Shown: piece after piece, positions 8,320 to 16,186 of the stretch | Layout of the letters: every line of letters starts with the position of its first letter | Position numbering within the stretch: the first letter of the stretch is position 1 | Source: Dysgonomonas sp. HGC4 | Lineage (GTDB): Bacteria; Bacteroidota; Bacteroidia; Bacteroidales; Dysgonomonadaceae | Reading direction: 5' to 3' | NCBI RefSeq assembly: GCF_001261715.1 | Contig: NZ_CVRU01000017.1 | Location: forward strand, 1 to 64,000 | DNA length: 64,000 bases | The notes under the pieces: generated by a model | Database searches by the model: none | The model's input: the letters and a program-made list of their open reading frames with translations, nothing else | What the model was told of the DNA's origin: nothing | Position numbers and translations under genes: made by a program

Positions 8320-9327
8320 TTACAGGGTGGCTATTTCACTTAAATGTTCTGCAATATTCATATCCACAGGACAAGCACGTGAACATCTGCCACAGCCCGT
8401 ACAACCTCTTACGGAAATACGTTCGGGCATATATGAGAATTTATGTAGCAGGCGTTGTCTCCATCGCTGACTTTGTACCTCTCTCGGATTGTGCCCCGAA
8501 GTATGCATTGTAAATAGTGAGAAACCGCATGAATCCCAGCAACGAAGTCTATTTCCTGAACTTCCGTGAGCATCTTCTTGAATATCAAAGCAGGCACAAG
8601 TAGGGCAGACGTAGGCACATGCTCCGCACCCTAAACAGCGTTCGGACTGTTGTTTCCAAACGGGACTTTCGAACATATTGGAAATCTTTTCATGTAATTC
8701 TTCTAAGCTAAACTGAACAGGTACTTTTGCGAGATATTCTTCTTTATTTACATTCGGATCAGCTTCGAAAAAGCTGATGTGTTTATTGACCAGATTCTCT
8801 CCTTTTTCGGTAATTATTTCCACTAGATAACCCTCTTTTATGGGCGTTAATAGAATATCGCTTCCCTCTGTATTTCCGGGATTACCATTTACAGATGTGC
8901 AGAAGCAAAACTCATCGCATTGAGTACAACTAACTGCAATTAGTGTAGTGCGTTTCATCCTCTCATTGAAAGGTAAATCGGGAGTATCCCAATTGAAAAT
9001 ACCTGAGAGAGGTTTGAATCCTGCCGCATCACATGGATGAATGCCAAAAACAACAGTTTCGGGAATAGTAGTTGTGTCAAAATTTTGAAGCGTTACATTA
9101 CCCTCTTTTTTTGTGTAGGAGAATAATTTCTCAGTACGAGGAAATGCTATGGCTTTTGCAGATTGTGTAGTTTGTATATGATCCATAGAAATTTCTTCCA
9201 TAGAGGTTATATGTTTATAGTCAGTTTTATTTCCTTTAGCAACGGGAGCATAAATCTGACTTCCCTCGTCGTTTAGTTGGGTGAGCCAGTTCATTAATGA
9301 TTTGTGGCTTATGTATTTTCTTTCCAT
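8320..9327 (-). CDS. flxB: FlxB-like 4Fe-4S dicluster protein
   Basis: A 335-aa protein related to subunit A of anaerobic sulfite reductase and the beta subunits of soluble NiFe hydrogenases. The ~225-residue N-terminal domain contains GIHPCDAAGFKPL and a Cys cluster SCTQCDEFCFCTS. Two 4Fe-4S motifs follow: CLGCGACAYVCPTC and CTGCGRCSRACPVDM. Its role in the complex would be electron transfer between FlxA and the Hdr module (inferred). The start is 4 nt after the flxC stop, so it is tightly coupled to that gene. Confidence 0.85.
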   Translation of the reverse strand: MERKYISHKSLMNWLTQLNDEGSQIYAPVAKGNKTDYKHITSMEEISMDHIQTTQSAKAIAFPRTEKLFSYTKKEGNVTLQNFDTTTIPETVVFGIHPCDAAGFKPLSGIFNWDTPDLPFNERMKRTTLIAVSCTQCDEFCFCTSVNGNPGNTEGSDILLTPIKEGYLVEIITEKGENLVNKHISFFEADPNVNKEEYLAKVPVQFSLEELHEKISNMFESPVWKQQSERCLGCGACAYVCPTCACFDIQEDAHGSSGNRLRCWDSCGFSLFTMHTSGHNPREVQSQRWRQRLLHKFSYMPERISVRGCTGCGRCSRACPVDMNIAEHLSEIATL

Positions 9328-9330
9328 AGC

Positions 9331-10119
9331 TTACAGTATAAAAGATTCTTTATCCTCGGGTTTGAATGTTGACAGTACATTGCCTTTTTCACTCGAATCA
9401 CCAAAATTGATTTTTACAGTCTCCGACATTTTGTGTGTCAATAGATGTATTGGAATGCCGATCGGGCACGCTGTTCCACATGAACCGCAGTCGGAACAAC
9501 GACCAGCCATATGCATTACACGATTGATCTGCCATTCCATATTTCCCAGAGTACTTGCCCATGGTTGAATCCATTGAGGGCGATTTACCTCCACTATGCA
9601 TTTAGTACAATAACACATCGGACAAGCTGCACGGCAAGCATAGCATTTGAAGCATTTCGATAGCTCGTCTGACCAAAATGCCCAACGTTCGGCAGACGAC
9701 ATTTCATCTATTTGCTTGATCAATTCATCATCTTTGAGCTTGGGAGGTGGAGGAGTATCTTTGAGGTATTGTTTTATTTCTTCTAATGAATTAAGAGCTT
9801 GAATTTTTCTATCACTCGATAATCCAAATACTTTTAAGCTCTCTTCTTTTAGCTGATTTTCGACAAAAAGTTGAGCTATACTTTTCAATGCATAATAAGA
9901 TGCTGATATTCCGACTCTCTTACCCTTTACTAAATCTTTTCGGGTTAAATAAACAGCGAGATTTCCGGTACACATATCATTGAACACCAGTTTTTGAGTC
10001 TCATCCGCATTATTCGCAAAAAGAGGTCTTGGATTTCGTGTGCCTTCTTCATATCCGATAAAAATATCAATCTCTCCTTTTTCGAATAGTTCTTTGGCTT
10101 TGGTTCTCAATTCATCCAT
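9331..10119 (-). CDS. flxC: FlxC-like ferredoxin-type subunit
   Basis: A 262-aa protein. The N-terminal half (FIGYEEGTRNPRPLFA, LVFNDMCTGNLAVYL) has no metal motif. The C-terminal half holds two cysteine clusters, CFKCYACRAACPMCYCTKC and CSDCGSCGTACPIGIP, enough for two 4Fe-4S centres. Its start overlaps the end of flxD by 8 nt and it is followed within 4 nt by flxB. This tight packing points to one stable complex. Assignment as FlxC is by position. Confidence 0.83.
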   Translation of the reverse strand: MDELRTKAKELFEKGEIDIFIGYEEGTRNPRPLFANNADETQKLVFNDMCTGNLAVYLTRKDLVKGKRVGISASYYALKSIAQLFVENQLKEESLKVFGLSSDRKIQALNSLEEIKQYLKDTPPPPKLKDDELIKQIDEMSSAERWAFWSDELSKCFKCYACRAACPMCYCTKCIVEVNRPQWIQPWASTLGNMEWQINRVMHMAGRCSDCGSCGTACPIGIPIHLLTHKMSETVKINFGDSSEKGNVLSTFKPEDKESFIL

Positions 10120-10591
10120 TATTCACCTCCATTTCTTTGGCTAATTCTTCCTCGTTATTGGCTAGGAAATCACCAGCTCTTTGGTATTCGGTATAGGGTC
10201 CAAGTTCACGGATAGATGCAACCGTAGTATTTACAATGTCTGCCCATTTTGCTCCTTCGGCAGCCGATACCCACGAAAACTGGATTCTGCGTATATCTAT
10301 TCCCATAAAATCGAGTAGACTCCTGAAAAGTATCCAACGGCGTCGGGCATGAAAATTACCCGAAGTGTAATGGCAGTCATTAGGATGGCATCCCGATACT
10401 ATTACCCCATCCGAACCATTCGCAAAGGCTTTGAGCAACAGCATGAAGTCGATACGTCCTGTACAGGGAAAGCGAACGATTTTTACATTAGAAGCATATT
10501 TTATCCGGCTTGTACCTGTTAAATCTGCTCCGGCATAGGTACACCAGTTACAGACAAAGGCTAATATTTTAGGTTCAAATTCGTTATTCAT
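10112..10591 (-). CDS. flxD: FlxD / MvhD-family iron-sulfur electron-transfer subunit
   Basis: A 159-aa protein of the MvhD/FlpD family. It starts EPKILAFVCNWCTYAGADLT and continues with RFPCTGRID and VSGCHPNDCHY; these five conserved cysteines bind a [2Fe-2S] cluster in the methanogen homologue. The family links an electron-donating dehydrogenase or hydrogenase to HdrA. It lies 41 nt after hdrA and overlaps flxC by 8 nt, consistent with its bridging role between the Hdr and Flx halves. Confidence 0.9.
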   Translation of the reverse strand: MNNEFEPKILAFVCNWCTYAGADLTGTSRIKYASNVKIVRFPCTGRIDFMLLLKAFANGSDGVIVSGCHPNDCHYTSGNFHARRRWILFRSLLDFMGIDIRRIQFSWVSAAEGAKWADIVNTTVASIRELGPYTEYQRAGDFLANNEEELAKEMEVNNG

Positions 10592-10632
10592 ATTGTTTGT
10601 TTTTTCAAATACAACAAAGTCTGTTTTGTGAC

Positions 10633-12633
10633 TTATGCTTCTAATACAGCCATTACCTCGGCGTACATTTGCTCGTTGGAAAATCCTTGTATGTCGATAG
10701 ATTTAGATCGACAGAAAGAAACACATGTACCACACCCCTGACATAATCCAGGGTTTACCTGAGCTACAGTTTTGATAACTTCACCCGCTCGGTTTTTAAT
10801 TTCCTCGTGTACTATTGCTTGATAAGGGCAAGCGGTTTCGCATAAGAAACAACCGACACAAGTAGATACTTCGTGCGACGCTATACGGTTCACAACTGCA
10901 ACCACGGGTTCACGAGTCAATTCGCTATTCGAGAATAATCCGATTACTTTGGCTGCTGCTCCTGATGCCATTCCTACTGTTTCTGGAATGTCTTTCGGAG
11001 CTTGACAAGCTCCACACAAAAATATTCCTGCGGTGTTAGTTTCTACGGGTTTTAATTTAGGGTGAGCCTCTGCAAAAAATTTATAGGGATCATAAGAAAT
11101 GTGCATCTTTTGAGCCAGTTCTTCTGCTCCGTGACTGGCGACGCCCGCACTGGCAAGCACTACCATATCGGCTTCTATCTCAACGGGCTTACCTCCTAAA
11201 AGAGTATCTACACCTTTTACAATCAGTTTACCGTCTTTTTCATACACACGAGCTACACGACCACGGACGTAGTTTACTCCATCGTCTTCAATTGCACGGC
11301 GAACAAATTCTTCGTAATTCTTACCTGCTGCCCGAATATCCATATAGAATACATACGATTCGCCATCGTGTACTTTATGTTGATATAACATAGCATGTTT
11401 TGCAGTGTACATACAACATATCTTAGAGCAATATGGCAATCCTTTAGCCGGATCACGTGAGCCTGCACAAGCAATAAATACTATTTTCTTGGGTTCAGTA
11501 CCATCCGAAGGGCGACGGATTGCACCCAAAGTAGGACCTGATGCAGATGCCAAACGCTCGAACTGTAATCCTGTAATTACATCTTTGTATTTACCGTAGC
11601 CATATTCGGGGAAGAAATTGGGTTTCAGAACATTGAATCCTGTTGCTGTAACTACAGCACCAATATCTTCGGTTATAAATTCATCGGGTCTGTCGAAGTC
11701 AATTGCTCCTGTAGGGCACACTTTCTGGCAAACCTTACATTTTCCTTTCGTATAATAAGTACAATTTGTTTTATCAATAACAGGCTTATTAGGTACAGCC
11801 TGAGGAAATGGCGTGTAAATAGCTGTGCGTAAACCAAGTCCTTCGTTAAACTCACTGGGGATTTTCTTTGTGGGACATTTCGAGTAGCAAACACCACAGC
11901 CTGTACAGAGTTTAGGATCAACACTTTTTGCTTTAAGACGAATAGTTGCTTTGAAGTTTCCGATGAAACCTTCTAACTTCTCCAGCTCAGCATAAGTATA
12001 TAGTGTAATATTAGGATGTTGAGCTACTTCCACCATTCGTGGGGTAAGAATACACTGCGAACAGTCGAGGGTAGGGAATGTTTCCGATAACTGAGACATG
12101 TGTCCCCCAATAGATGGGTCTTTTTCTACCAGAATAACTTGATGCCCTGCATTGGCAATATCCAAACTTGATTGAATACCTGCTATACCTCCACCTATAA
12201 CAAGAGCTTTTTTATGAATCGGAACTTTTATCGAATTGAGAGGTTTGTTGAGTTTTGTCTTTTCAACAAGCATTCTCACCAGATCAATTGCTTTTTCTGT
12301 TGTTTGATCTCCTTTTTCGTGTACCCATGAACAATGCTCACGCAGGTTGGTCATTTCGCACATATATGGATTTAGTCCTGCTTCGGAACAAGCTTTCCGA
12401 AAGGTCGGTTCGTGCATACGGGGAGAGCATGCAGCAACCACAACTCCTGTGAGACCTTTTTCTTTAATAGCCTCTTTTATCATTGTTTGTCCGGGATCCG
12501 AACACATATATTTATAGTCAACACTGACTTCTACCCCTGTTATTTTAGAAGCTTCTTCGGCTACTTTCTCACAATCGACAGTGGCACTTATATTCTCTCC
12601 GCAGTGGCAAACAAATACTCCTATTTTTGACAT
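10633..12633 (-). CDS. hdrA: HdrA-like flavin/iron-sulfur subunit of heterodisulfide reductase
   Basis: A 666-aa protein with an N-terminal Cys-containing domain (GVFVCHCGENIS). The FAD-binding Rossmann motif GGGIAGIQSSLDIANAG lies near residue 150, followed by the HdrA signature around LDCSQCILTPRMVE. Two inserted ferredoxin motifs are CTGCGVCYSKCP and CKVCQKVCPTGAI, and two more at the C-terminus are CVGCFLCETACP and CQGCGTCVSFC. In methanogens HdrA carries the bifurcating FAD. The full cofactor set appears intact here. The gene sits centrally in the operon with hdrB 21 nt upstream. Confidence 0.93.
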   Translation of the reverse strand: MSKIGVFVCHCGENISATVDCEKVAEEASKITGVEVSVDYKYMCSDPGQTMIKEAIKEKGLTGVVVAACSPRMHEPTFRKACSEAGLNPYMCEMTNLREHCSWVHEKGDQTTEKAIDLVRMLVEKTKLNKPLNSIKVPIHKKALVIGGGIAGIQSSLDIANAGHQVILVEKDPSIGGHMSQLSETFPTLDCSQCILTPRMVEVAQHPNITLYTYAELEKLEGFIGNFKATIRLKAKSVDPKLCTGCGVCYSKCPTKKIPSEFNEGLGLRTAIYTPFPQAVPNKPVIDKTNCTYYTKGKCKVCQKVCPTGAIDFDRPDEFITEDIGAVVTATGFNVLKPNFFPEYGYGKYKDVITGLQFERLASASGPTLGAIRRPSDGTEPKKIVFIACAGSRDPAKGLPYCSKICCMYTAKHAMLYQHKVHDGESYVFYMDIRAAGKNYEEFVRRAIEDDGVNYVRGRVARVYEKDGKLIVKGVDTLLGGKPVEIEADMVVLASAGVASHGAEELAQKMHISYDPYKFFAEAHPKLKPVETNTAGIFLCGACQAPKDIPETVGMASGAAAKVIGLFSNSELTREPVVAVVNRIASHEVSTCVGCFLCETACPYQAIVHEEIKNRAGEVIKTVAQVNPGLCQGCGTCVSFCRSKSIDIQGFSNEQMYAEVMAVLEA

Positions 12634-12654
12634 AATTTCTTCTGTTTTGGTCGT

Positions 12655-13500
12655 TTATGCAAACGTTGGTGCTACAAATAGTTTCTTAAGTCCAACCTCC
12701 TCTTTACTTAATCCCACGGCTAAACCCATAGCCTGAGTGATATACATAACAGGCGTTTTGATATTCATCTGTAAGTAACTATTAATCTGAGGGCGGCGCA
12801 TATCCAGATTCGATTGGCACATAGGGCATGCAACAATTATCGCTTCTGCTCCTCTGTCCGAAGCATCTTTTACAATCTTACCTGACAGTTTGGCCACAAT
12901 ATCTGTTCGTGAAACAGAGAATCCTGCACCACAGCATTCGGTTTTATAGCCCCAATCCATAGAGTCAGCACCTATCTTTTTCATTAGTGTATCCATTGAT
13001 TGCGGGTCTTCTAAGCGGTCAAACTTCAATATATCTTGAGGGCGAACAAGCAGGCATCCATAATAGCATACCACTTTATGCTCGAAAGGTTTCACTACCT
13101 TTTCTTCTATTCTATTGGTAATGTATTTGTCTATAAATTGCATCACATTGAGAATCTGAAGATTTCCCGAAAGAGGCATTTGTAAAACTTCGGAAATTTT
13201 ATCTCTTAATTCTTCGCTTTGATTTAGCTCATGCTGAGTAACTGTCAGTCGGTTATAGCAAGCAGCACAAGGCACAACTATTTCGGTCATACCGTCTTTT
13301 TCAGCCAGAGCAAGTACCCGAGCAGGAAGCGCCATTGCCAATTCGTGATTTAGATTGTGAGCAGCAGTTGCTCCGCAACAATTCCAGTCGGTAATCTCCT
13401 TTAAGTTGATATCGAAAGCTTTAGCGAGAGCTAATGTCGATTGGGCGTACTCTGAAGAAGTCCCTTTCAGAGAGCATCCCGGATAGAATCCTATTTCCAT
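12655..13500 (-). CDS. hdrB: HdrB-like subunit with two CCG domains
   Basis: A 281-aa protein with the two cysteine-rich CCG modules that bind the noncubane 4Fe-4S clusters in HdrB. Module 1 has FYPGCSL, DWNCCGATA and CAACYNRL. Module 2 has CYYGCLLVRP, TECCGAGFS and CPMCQSNLD. In methanogens this is where the CoM-S-S-CoB disulfide is reduced. Bacteria lack those thiols, so the natural disulfide or acceptor here is unknown. The complete cysteine set suggests a working active site. Confidence 0.93.
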   Translation of the reverse strand: MEIGFYPGCSLKGTSSEYAQSTLALAKAFDINLKEITDWNCCGATAAHNLNHELAMALPARVLALAEKDGMTEIVVPCAACYNRLTVTQHELNQSEELRDKISEVLQMPLSGNLQILNVMQFIDKYITNRIEEKVVKPFEHKVVCYYGCLLVRPQDILKFDRLEDPQSMDTLMKKIGADSMDWGYKTECCGAGFSVSRTDIVAKLSGKIVKDASDRGAEAIIVACPMCQSNLDMRRPQINSYLQMNIKTPVMYITQAMGLAVGLSKEEVGLKKLFVAPTFA

Positions 13501-13574
13501 AGTTTATAATTGATCTTGCCAGACTTCCGAATCATTGAAAGTCGGCGTGTTTTCTTAGTTAATCTTTGGCCTGC

Positions 13575-14114
13575 TTATTTCTTCGTATTGGAGAAAATAG
13601 AAGCAATTTGTTTTTTGTCTTCGACCATTTCGGGTAGGATAGGAAGTTTTCCTTTCGAAAACATTTTAGGAGCTATGTTCATGTCTTGTAATAGATTCAA
13701 GGTGCGAGCTTTATAACCTGCAACCAAACCTATTTCATATAATCGTCCGGTAAATTTTACCGAGTCTAGAAAAGCTTTGTGGAAAGAAACTATTTGACTT
13801 GATTTTTTATTTATGGATTTCTTCTCAATAGATTTCTCTCTCATATAATCCATCAATTGAGGAATATCTATTTCCATAGGACAGCGGGTCAAGCAATTTT
13901 GACAAGATACGCATAGCCATATAGTTTCGGATTGTAGTAAGCTATTGTAATTAGAAATGTCATTGGTTTGCAGCATTCTCATTACCAGACTGGGCGGATA
14001 ATCCATATCTTCAGCTAAAGCACAACCCGCCGAGCATTTGCCACACTGATAACAGCGGTTGACATTCACTCCCACTTTAGATCTGATTTCAGATATATAA
14101 CTTTCTTTTTCCAT
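13575..14114 (-). CDS. hdrC: HdrC-like 4Fe-4S subunit
   Basis: A 179-aa protein with two ferredoxin motifs near the N-terminus: CYQCGKCSAGC (about residue 21) and CVSCQNCLTRCPMEID (about 68). A helical C-terminal part follows. HdrC passes electrons between HdrA and HdrB. It is the first gene of the seven-gene operon and lies 74 nt before hdrB. No clear TAnnTTTG promoter was found in the 286 nt upstream, only the near-match TACTTTG. Confidence 0.9.
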   Translation of the reverse strand: MEKESYISEIRSKVGVNVNRCYQCGKCSAGCALAEDMDYPPSLVMRMLQTNDISNYNSLLQSETIWLCVSCQNCLTRCPMEIDIPQLMDYMREKSIEKKSINKKSSQIVSFHKAFLDSVKFTGRLYEIGLVAGYKARTLNLLQDMNIAPKMFSKGKLPILPEMVEDKKQIASIFSNTKK

Positions 14115-14400
14115 AGAATAGTATAGTTTAGGTCTCTTATCTCTATATTTAGTTTTGTGGCGTTTTATAATCTTTGAATATCACAAAATGAATATTTTGA
14201 CAAGTATGGATAGCAAAGTACGGGAAAATAAATTTAACTAAAACTATTTATACCCTTTTTATTTTATGTTGTAGGGCATAATTTAAGGTTGAAATTCAGT
14301 TTTTAATCTTGTATGGCTTAAGTATGTATCTGTTTACTCTGCGAGAAATTCTGGTTTTATATCTCGAATTATATAGTATCGAATCTAACTGTAGAGTTGT

Positions 14401-15303
14401 TTAGGCAGTCCTTTGTCTTAGTTTAAGCCCTCTTTCGGCTATGTATACACCAAAGAGTATAAAGACTGAACCAAGTAGAGCTATAGTTGTAATTTGCTCA
14501 TTTATGACAATGGAAGAAGTTAGCAAAGTTACTAGTGGAACAAAATAGATATAATTTGAAGTTTGTATTACTCCCAGTTCTTTGACCGCACTATTCCACA
14601 TGATATAGCATAATAATGATGCGACTACTCCAAGGAAAAGTAAATTTGCAATTATTGTAGGATCAGTTAGTAGATGCGTGTGAAAAACATCAGAACTGAA
14701 TAAAATAAAAGGCAACAAAGTTATAATACCATAAAAGAATACCTTACGGGTAATAAAAAGTGTAGAGTAATGACCGTTAAGTCGTTTGAGTATTATCCCA
14801 TAGAAAGCCCATGATAATGCTGCCAAAATTGTAAGAATATCTCCTAATGGATTGATCTGTAAAATAAAACTGCCATTGAATACAACAAGGGCAACGCCAA
14901 GTAGAGCTATTATTGAGCCAAAGATAAGATGAGGCTTTATATGTTCTTTTCGATAAATGAAATGTGATAGAAATGCGGTGAAGATCGGAGCCGTGCAAAT
15001 GATAAGAGATACATTAGATGCAAGGGTGATTTTAAGGGCTGTATTTTCGAGGACGAAATACAGTGATCCGGCACTTAAACCTGTACCAACAAATAGTAAT
15101 TCGTCTTTGATGTTTTTCGCAAAGAGCTTGCGTGGACAGACAAACCAAATACAAACGTATGCTAAGAGGAAACGATAGAATAGAATCTCAATAGGAGATA
15201 GTCCATATCCGATAAGTACTTTAGTGGATACAAAAGTAGTACCCCATATAGCTACCGTTAAGATTGTTATTATGTGATACCAATATGCTTTGGATTTTTG
15301 CAT
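14401..15303 (-). CDS. EamA-family drug/metabolite transporter
   Basis: A 300-aa inner-membrane protein with about ten hydrophobic helices arranged as two EamA repeats. The first starts ILTVAIWGTTFVSTKVLI and ends with the strand-helix FLSHFIYRKEHIKPH. The second contains ILAALSWAFYGIILKRL and GVIQTSNYIYFVPLVTLLTS. This is the usual 10-TM DMT exporter layout and length. Substrate is unknown. It appears to be monocistronic, with a TATTTTTG -7 element 26 nt before the start. Confidence 0.92.
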   Translation of the reverse strand: MQKSKAYWYHIITILTVAIWGTTFVSTKVLIGYGLSPIEILFYRFLLAYVCIWFVCPRKLFAKNIKDELLFVGTGLSAGSLYFVLENTALKITLASNVSLIICTAPIFTAFLSHFIYRKEHIKPHLIFGSIIALLGVALVVFNGSFILQINPLGDILTILAALSWAFYGIILKRLNGHYSTLFITRKVFFYGIITLLPFILFSSDVFHTHLLTDPTIIANLLFLGVVASLLCYIMWNSAVKELGVIQTSNYIYFVPLVTLLTSSIVINEQITTIALLGSVFILFGVYIAERGLKLRQRTA

Positions 15304-15328
15304 GATAAGTCTTGTGAATTTCTATATG

Positions 15329-15336
15329 CAAAAATA
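15329..15336 (-). promoter_or_regulatory. -7 element of the EamA transporter gene
   Basis: TATTTTTG on the minus strand, 26 nt before the start codon. It matches TAnnTTTG. No TTTG -33 element is visible at the proper distance. Confidence 0.4.
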
Positions 15337-15507
15337 AGATCTATTATTGTAATGTTGGTATCTCCACAGCTTTTTGTTCGAATAAAATCTATTCCCTCAA
15401 TAATCTGAGGATATTATAAGAAAAGAAAGATAAGGAATGATTAATTGTGATAGAAGCTATAAATAGATCGAATTTGAAATTGATTGCTTCTGAGAGTTTG
15501 CACAGAT

Positions 15508-15537
15508 AAAAAAGGGCGAATAATTTATTCGTCTTTT
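15508..15537 (-). terminator. Terminator downstream of the small acidic ORF
   Basis: A hairpin with arms at 15510-15522 and 15526-15537 (loop ATT) has two G-U pairs and is followed by an A-rich stretch on the plus strand, which gives a U-tract on the minus strand. Its core resembles the rpoC terminator sequence (GCGAATAATTTATTCGTC). Confidence 0.7.
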
Positions 15538-15596
15538 GAGTTAGGTCAATCATCTTACTTTAGATGCTGAATGTAGATGAAATAAAAGGTAACTAT

Positions 15597-15767
15597 TTAA
15601 TCATTGTCATCGTCGTCATCATATAGATTGTTCAATTCAAAGGATAAACTGTCATATTCTTTTATCCACAACTCGCGTATCTCTTTTGGTGTAGCGGCTG
15701 GTGGATTATCAATTTTGTCTTGTAGTATCTCAATTTCTTTTTCAAGTTCATTACGCCTATTAGTCAT
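15597..15767 (-). CDS. Small acidic-tailed hypothetical protein (56 aa)
   Basis: An ATG at 15767 opens a 56-aa reading frame ending TAA at 15597. The protein starts MTNRRNELEKEIEILQDKID, has a short heptad-like helix, then PPAATPKEIRELWIKEYDSL, and ends in a run of five Asp followed by Asn-Asp. Codon use is normal for the window. It is followed at the right distance by a terminator hairpin, and it begins 111 nt after the next small gene ends. Product and function are unknown. The coherent helix and the terminator are the reasons for calling it a gene. Confidence 0.6.
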   Translation of the reverse strand: MTNRRNELEKEIEILQDKIDNPPAATPKEIRELWIKEYDSLSFELNNLYDDDDDND

Positions 15768-15878
15768 TGGTATAGATATTAAGTTCGTAATATAGATTTA
15801 GTATAAGCAAATATTGTCTTATCCTTTCAAAGTACAATAAATTCTTTTTATGCAGGTTCAAAATTAAAGGATAGCATA

Positions 15879-16046
15879 TTATCCTCTACTTTCCATACTT
15901 TCCTCGTCAGGGTTTATTTTATTTGTGGCTGCCTTTACTTCCTTCTTTGTTGCAGGTTCGGGAGCTTTACTCGAATCTTGAACTATTCTGGCAGTTTCAT
16001 AAGACTTAAATTCTTTCGCTTTAGTTGGCTTGTTGATTATCTTCAT
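15879..16046 (-). CDS. Small hypothetical protein (55 aa)
   Basis: An ATG at 16046 opens a 55-aa frame ending TAA at 15879. It begins MKIINKPTKAKEFKSYETAR, continues IVQDSSKAPEPATKKEVKAA, and ends DEESMESRG. The composition is Lys/Glu/Ala rich and probably largely disordered, without membrane segment or signal peptide. It lies between the rpoC terminator (16126-16161) and the acidic small gene, on the same strand. Coding is supported only by an uninterrupted frame with plausible composition in an otherwise empty gap. Confidence 0.5.
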   Translation of the reverse strand: MKIINKPTKAKEFKSYETARIVQDSSKAPEPATKKEVKAATNKINPDEESMESRG

Positions 16047-16125
16047 AATAGTCAGGTTTTTTATATAAACGTATAAGTAAACGATAAAGTTTTAAGAAGA
16101 TATTGTTAATCCTTATAGTATAACT

Positions 16126-16161
16126 AAAAAAAGAGGACGAATAATTTATTCGTCCTCTTTT
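16126..16161 (-). terminator. Terminator of the rpoBC operon
   Basis: A perfect 15-bp stem with a 3-nt loop (arms 16129-16143 and 16147-16161) is followed on the minus strand by a run of T. It lies 26 nt after the rpoC stop codon. Confidence 0.92.
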
Positions 16162-16186
16162 CAATATTATGATGTATGAGTGATTA

